Shown here: piece by piece, positions 58,873-64,000 of the stretch
Layout of the letters: each line of letters opens with the position of its first letter
How positions within the stretch are numbered: position 1 is the stretch's first letter
Assembly: GCA_947685225.1 (NCBI GenBank)
Contig: CANTUV010000053.1
Coordinates: 8,231,501 to 8,295,500 of the forward strand
From: Garcia nutans
Taxonomy: Eukaryota > Streptophyta > Magnoliopsida > Malpighiales > Euphorbiaceae
DNA: 64,000 bases
Reading direction: 5' to 3'
Made by a program: the position numbers and the translations under genes
Notes under the pieces: model-generated
Database searches by the model: none
What the model saw: only the letters and a program-made list of their open reading frames with translations
What the model was told of the DNA's origin: nothing

Positions 58873-61800
58873 ATTGGCAACCATAATAATTAAGGTATCG
58901 GATTTTAATGTGTTTCTTTCAAACGTATCGTTTTGGCGGGTAAAATTACTAAATTCACTTATTCACGTATTCATCAAGATTTATTAATTTTTAGTTGAAA
59001 AGAAGATTCTGCTTACTTTTACAAAGAGAAAATTGCAAAAATGAAAAAAATAAAATAAAATCTTTATTGTGTCTTTGGTTTATTTAGTGCCGGAGAGTAT
59101 CAAAATATACAAGGAAAAATGAAATTGATTATAAAGAAAGTTCGGGAAAAAAAAAAAGAATTATTTGTTTCTCATTATTTGTTTCTTTTCATTTTTAATC
59201 AAGGGATATAATAAGATGGTTGTAGTTAATTTCATCTAAGTTCTTAATTTTTTCTATTTTTAGTATCAATATTAAAAAATCACATTTATTTCAATAAAAT
59301 TTCTCAAATTTGATTTTCTAATTAAAATCTTTAATTCTATTTTTTGGGAGAATTTATTATGTATATACATATATATATATATATGTATATATGTATATCT
59401 TTGACTCGATTATCAGAAAATTATGTCAAATTTCTTTTAATGGAAAATAAAAATAGGAATTTTACCGAATAAAAAATAAAATATAATTTTCTTAAAATAA
59501 ATTAAATTTTAAAATATTAATGATATAGATAAAAAAAATTAGGACGATCGGTGAAATTAACAAGGATAGTAGATATGCTTTAAGCTTTCCTTATAAAATT
59601 TAATTCTATTAATTGAATTGAATTAATTTTTTTATAAAAAATGATTATTGAAAGAATTTAATAGAATTGAATTACTATTAAATTAAAATTTTAAATAATA
59701 CCATATAATTTTTATTTATTTTAAAATTATTTTTATACTAAAAGAATTAAATTTTATAAATTATCTTCTCCCATATATAAAAGTTAATAAATTATAATTG
59801 AATTATTGTAAGTTCTGAATTTTGAAATTGAAGCAAAACATATCTTAAATAAAGTAAATTGTAAAATCTCATTAAATCGTTATCTTATAAATTTTAATTT
59901 TTTTTTGTTTTGCAATTTGTTATTATTTCATATTATTTGTTTTAAATTCCATTTACATATGATACAATTTTTAACAAGAATCTCATGATTTAAAAATAGT
60001 GGATTTTGATGTGTTTTTCAAACCACTAATTTGCTGATATTTTATAATTTTATTTTTAAAAAATATTTGCAATAAATTTTTGAATATCAAATATATAATT
60101 ATAACTATTCTTTATTTCTCCAAACTATTAAAATCTTATAAAATATTATGAAACTAAATAAAAATATTATATTTAATTATATTATACTATATCATCTTTT
60201 AAAATATAATAAATAAAACTAACCGTAACATATCATACATTCTAAACTATACTATTGGTGATTCAAATAACGTGTCAAAAGCATTAATAATTATATTTGC
60301 AATTTGTATTCACATGTGCCATGAATTATTAAAAATTTCCACTTGTGCATTTTTTTTATCTATATTATCCAATAATAATTATATTTGACATTTATGATAT
60401 CACACGTGAAATTATATGCCTTTTTGTTGAAATTTTTATTGTATATAATTTTTATTTAAAAAAAATTGTACAATTTAACTTATCAATAAAAACGCGTTTA
60501 TATTTACCATTTTATTTCATAAATAAATCAATTGTAGTCAATGCTTGATTTTTTTTTAATTATATCCTATTTTGATATGCCTATTTTAATATGACCAATA
60601 GACATCAATTATTTTCTTAATCTGTCGTGTGCTACACTGATGGGATAATTATATTTGAAATTTATTGAATTTTTTACTCTATTGCTTAATTTTTATTTTT
60701 TTTATCAATCAAGTGTCTAAATTAAATTTTATTTCCATGTAATTATATTTTATTGTAAATCTTTATCATATTATTAAAATGTATTATTTTACATTGCCTT
60801 TCCACTTAATTATATCTCTTAGTTTTTTCCTATTGGATTCTTTTTCATGGATATCTTACAAAACTAAATAAAATTATAGAAAATATTGAGATTAAAAAAA
60901 AGACAAAAAATTATTTATAAAAATAGTAAAAAATTGAACACAATAGTATAAGTGAAATAAATGGTAATGTATATTTAAGCATAGTATTCGTTCGTTGAGT
61001 AAAAATAATTTATTTTAATTTTTCAACAAGAAATTCTGATCAAATATTTCATATCAATGATTAAAATAAATTTTAATCTGTTGAAAAACATAATTAAAAA
61101 AGTAAATTTGACTATTATTCAGACACTTAGCTAATTGATAAAAAAATAAAAATTTAAATGACAAAAGAGAAAAATAATAAAATACCGACGACACTAATAA
61201 TATAATTATCGTTAATCTAATAATAATAATTTATAATTTTCAATAAATAGTGATTAAGAAAAAAGACAGAGGAAAAAACAAAGGAAATAAAAAAGCTGGC
61301 GAAATAAAAGAGAAGACGGTCAGCGAGAAAATCTAGAGTAGGGCCTTATAATAAGATGTGGTGGTTGTAGCTATCCAAACGCGTCCTTTTACTTTCTCAT
61401 TCTTTTCTATTATTTTTTCTCTTCTTCTCAATTTTCAAGTATTTCTTATACGGTTGTACCGACAATTTTTTCCCCTTCTTCTGCCAAATATCTTTCTTAT
61501 TATTTCCTATACTTTTTTCTTTTTAATCCTTCTACCGCAAAACTTTATTTTTTTATTAGTTAAATAATTATAAAATTTGTGAGATTTTATATATTATACT
61601 AATTATTTTATATATTTTTTATATTTATTTTTTATTTTTTTTATTTTTAAATATTAAACTATTTAATTTTTTTATTAATATTTTAATTCTAAAAATATTA
61701 GTCAACTATTTTAATATTATAAAATAATTTATTTATTCTTTATTTATATATTTATTTCTTTGTTATTTGTTAAATCATGCTTATTTTTAATTTTATTTAT

Positions 61801-62384
61801 ATTTTTTATATATAATTTATTTTAATTTTATAAATATTATTTAAAAATAATTTTAAATAATATGCATAATATTTTGTATTATTTTGCAGACAATTCATAT
61901 ATATTATTTATTTTAATTTTATAGATATTACTAAAAAATAATTTTAAGTAATACTAATAATGTCTTTTATTATTTTACAGACGATTTATATATAAAATAA
62001 AATTAAAAATAAAATAAACTTAATAAATAATAAAGATAAATATATATAAAGGAAGAATAAATAAGTTATTTTATAATATTAAAGTAATTGACTAATGATT
62101 TTAGGATGAAAATATTAATAAAAAGACTAAATAGTTTAATTTTTAAAAATACAGAGATGCAAAAATTAGATGTTAAAAATACAGAAACTGACTAATATAA
62201 TATGCAAAATCTGAGAGACTTTATAATTATTTAGCATTTTTTATTTATTTATCTTTAGGTGCTCAAATTCAATCAACTATTTATTTTGTACAAGTGAAAG
62301 TATAAATTAATTAATGAAATCAATGAATATTTTTTTTTATTAATTACAAGTAAGAAAAGAAAATGTTTAAAACTCGAATATGAG
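58873..62384. other. AT-rich intergenic sequence, no recognisable gene
   Basis: Short open frames (60345..60548, 61358..61567) are A/T-run or pyrimidine-run artefacts. Microsatellite-like TATATGTATATATGTATAT at about 59370..59396. Nothing else supported. Confidence 0.55.
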
Positions 62385-64000
62385 CACTACAAAAAAACAC
62401 GCTATCTGCAACGGACAGAATCCGTCGCAGATCCGTCGCAAATTAAGTCTTGCGATAGATCTGCGACCGATACGATCCGTTAATAAAAAAGGCGTTGCAG
62501 TTTTCAATTTTGCGACAGGCCGTGGCAGATTGCGACGGATTTGCAACCACTCGGCGGTTGCAAATCTCGCGCTTAAATTTTCTCGGGTAAAGGGCAGCCG
62601 TCGCAGATTCCGTCGTAGATTTCGTCACAGATTTTCGTCGCAAATTCGTTGCAGATTTCGTCGCAGATTCGTAGCAAATCCGTAGTAATTTAATATTGAT
62701 TTTTATTGGAACTATTTGTATTATCAATTAATTTTATGAGAACTTTATAAATACATTTGGAACATTTAAACACAATCTAAAAAAACACTAATTACATTGA
62801 TAAAAATAATTTTTTTATTAATCTTCAATAGAATAAAATATTTTACAATTTAACTATACAAGTATTAAAAACACTACTATACTATCTTGAAAATAACAAT
62901 ATAGATCTTCAATTATCATTTTCCATTGAATCATGACTTGCATCATCATTATTAACCTGCAAATAATATTAAAAAGAGTAAATGAAAAGAATAATATGGT
63001 ACACGTTAACAAAGTAATACTAATTGTGGTGTGTAGGCTTTTTCATTCAACTCGTGTAGCTGCTCAGGAATTTTGTGACAAAAATATTTTAGAAAATATT
63101 AGTAATGTAGCTTTTGCTTTTGAATGATATGATAGCAAAATCTCATACTTGTAGTTAAGCCAATTAAATACATTAACAGAAAGAGTATTTCAATACCTCC
63201 TATCTGGGTGCAATCTCTCCACCATAGTTGTGAGTTACCTACAAACAAGAAAATAACGATATCAAACATGAAATTTTAATACCAAATGTTTGTATCCGAC
63301 AAATCAAATGCCATTCTGGAAAAAAAAAAAAGAAAATGGAACATATCAATAATTTTGCTTATGCTTCTCATCACATACAAATATGATAAATAAAAAGTTC
63401 AGACATGATAATTACAAATAGGAAGGTTCAAATAAGTTAACATTAAGAAAATGAATTCTAGCTACTAAGGTCCATATGAGCTGCACTCGCACTTCTATAA
63501 TATGAACCACATATAAATTCCATCCCTCCATGACTATAGAATATTATGTTGTTGAATTTGGATTTTCCAGTTGAAATTCTAAACTTATACAATTACAGTG
63601 AAATAAAGTTACTATCATACCTTCTGGCGAGCTCTTCTTATGCTTTGTTTAATGTCTTCACAGGACTTGGAAACCACCTTACACATAGCCTGGAATTATT
63701 TTTCCAGGAAGGATGTCATCATGTTGCACAAATGAAATAGTATTAAGAGGAAAAAAATGAATAAATAGGAAAAAATAAAATAAAATAAAATAAATTGCTC
63801 ACCAGCATATGCTCTTTGGTTAATCTGGTAAATGCAAAGCATACAAAAAGTACATTAGTTAGGATGTTAAGAAATCTTAAAGATATAAGCATTTGTAAAA
63901 TCAATATTTTCAGGCTTTAAAAAACAAAACTCTGTTAACTTAAATAAAAAACAAAAATTTGTTAACTTAAATCAACATAAACAAGTGATTTTGCTAGACA
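62385..64000. mobile_element. CACTA-type transposon end, element runs off the window
   Basis: CACTACAAAAAAACAC at 62385..62400 is a typical CACTA terminal inverted repeat. It is followed within 300 bases by many subterminal repeats in both orientations (CTGCAACGGA, TCCGTCGCAGA, TTGCGACGG, GTCGCAAATT), dense between 62405 and 62690 and absent beyond. The other end is not in the window, so length and target duplication cannot be checked. Confidence 0.75.
62909..63824 (-). CDS. Possible 3' exons of a gene inside the CACTA element
   Basis: Exon-like pieces on the minus strand are 63824..63803 (AG-flanked, donor CTG|GTGAGC), 63689..63621 (acceptor TTCCAG, 23 open codons reading AMCKVVSKSCEDIKQ then SIRRARQK, donor AAG|GTATGA), and 62956..62909 (acceptor TTTGCAG, reading VNNDDASHDSMENDN then stop). 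They are consistent with the end of a gene running toward the transposon terminus, as in CACTA elements. No family is recognisable from so few residues. A further exon may lie at about 63195..63240. The exon chain is inferred and may be wrong. Confidence 0.3.

Noticed and set aside
62380..62727. Open frames on both strands over the CACTA end
   Set aside because: They read through short GC-rich subterminal repeats on both strands and look like repeat artefacts.

Overview
This is an AT-rich plant nuclear window, from a eudicot that I cannot name more closely. It is almost entirely transposon-derived. One intact host gene is supported: a three-exon patatin-related phospholipase of the pPLA-III type on the minus strand (43547..45917), with a TATA box and a poly(A) signal candidate. 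Everything else of recognisable origin is LTR retrotransposons (Ty3 and Ty1/copia), two L1-type LINE fragments, a CACTA end, a foldback MITE and a Helitron candidate.

Region by region. Positions 1..20330 are a scrambled set of copies of one Ty3 family of Tat/Ogre type: LTRs beginning TGTAGACC(C/T), a primer site of TGGCGACTCC type, and a gag with a CX2HX4GHX4C motif. The copies lie in both orientations. The best copies carry gag but no pol, and have several kilobases of tandem arrays between gag and the polypurine tract, so they look like gag-only non-autonomous elements (TR-GAG type). A LINE fragment (3245..3885) sits among them and a second LINE 3' end follows at about 21421..22320. Positions 22321..25050 are AT-rich with one Helitron candidate.

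Positions 25050..42870 hold two tandem copies of a roughly 1 kb noncoding unit. Each copy was invaded by a solo LTR of a Tekay-like family, in opposite orientations. The second solo LTR (29012..42514) was split by a full-length Tekay-type Ty3 element (30361..41233, 5-bp target duplication GATGA). Its 5' LTR was then hit by another solo LTR (38582..39441, target duplication GCTTG). That gives three layers of nesting.

Positions 43442..46232 are the phospholipase gene with a foldback element a few bases upstream of its TATA box. Positions 46233..50711 are AT-rich and microsatellite-bearing, with one GC-rich repeat. Positions 50712..58872 are an unusual Ty1/copia insertion: a nearly intact gag-pol (three lesions), one LTR only, flanked by an approximately 852-bp direct duplication of host sequence instead of a 5-bp target duplication. 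Its leader contains a series of hairpins with a shared loop and different stems. Positions 58873..62384 show nothing recognisable. At 62385 a CACTA-type transposon end begins and runs off the window, with possible small minus-strand exons inside.

The features of most interest are the copia insertion with a long flanking duplication, the hairpin series in its leader, the palindromic GACACGGCCA/TGGCCGTGTC arrays that recur in two different Ty3 families, the gag-only family with its arrays, and the foldback element abutting the phospholipase core promoter.
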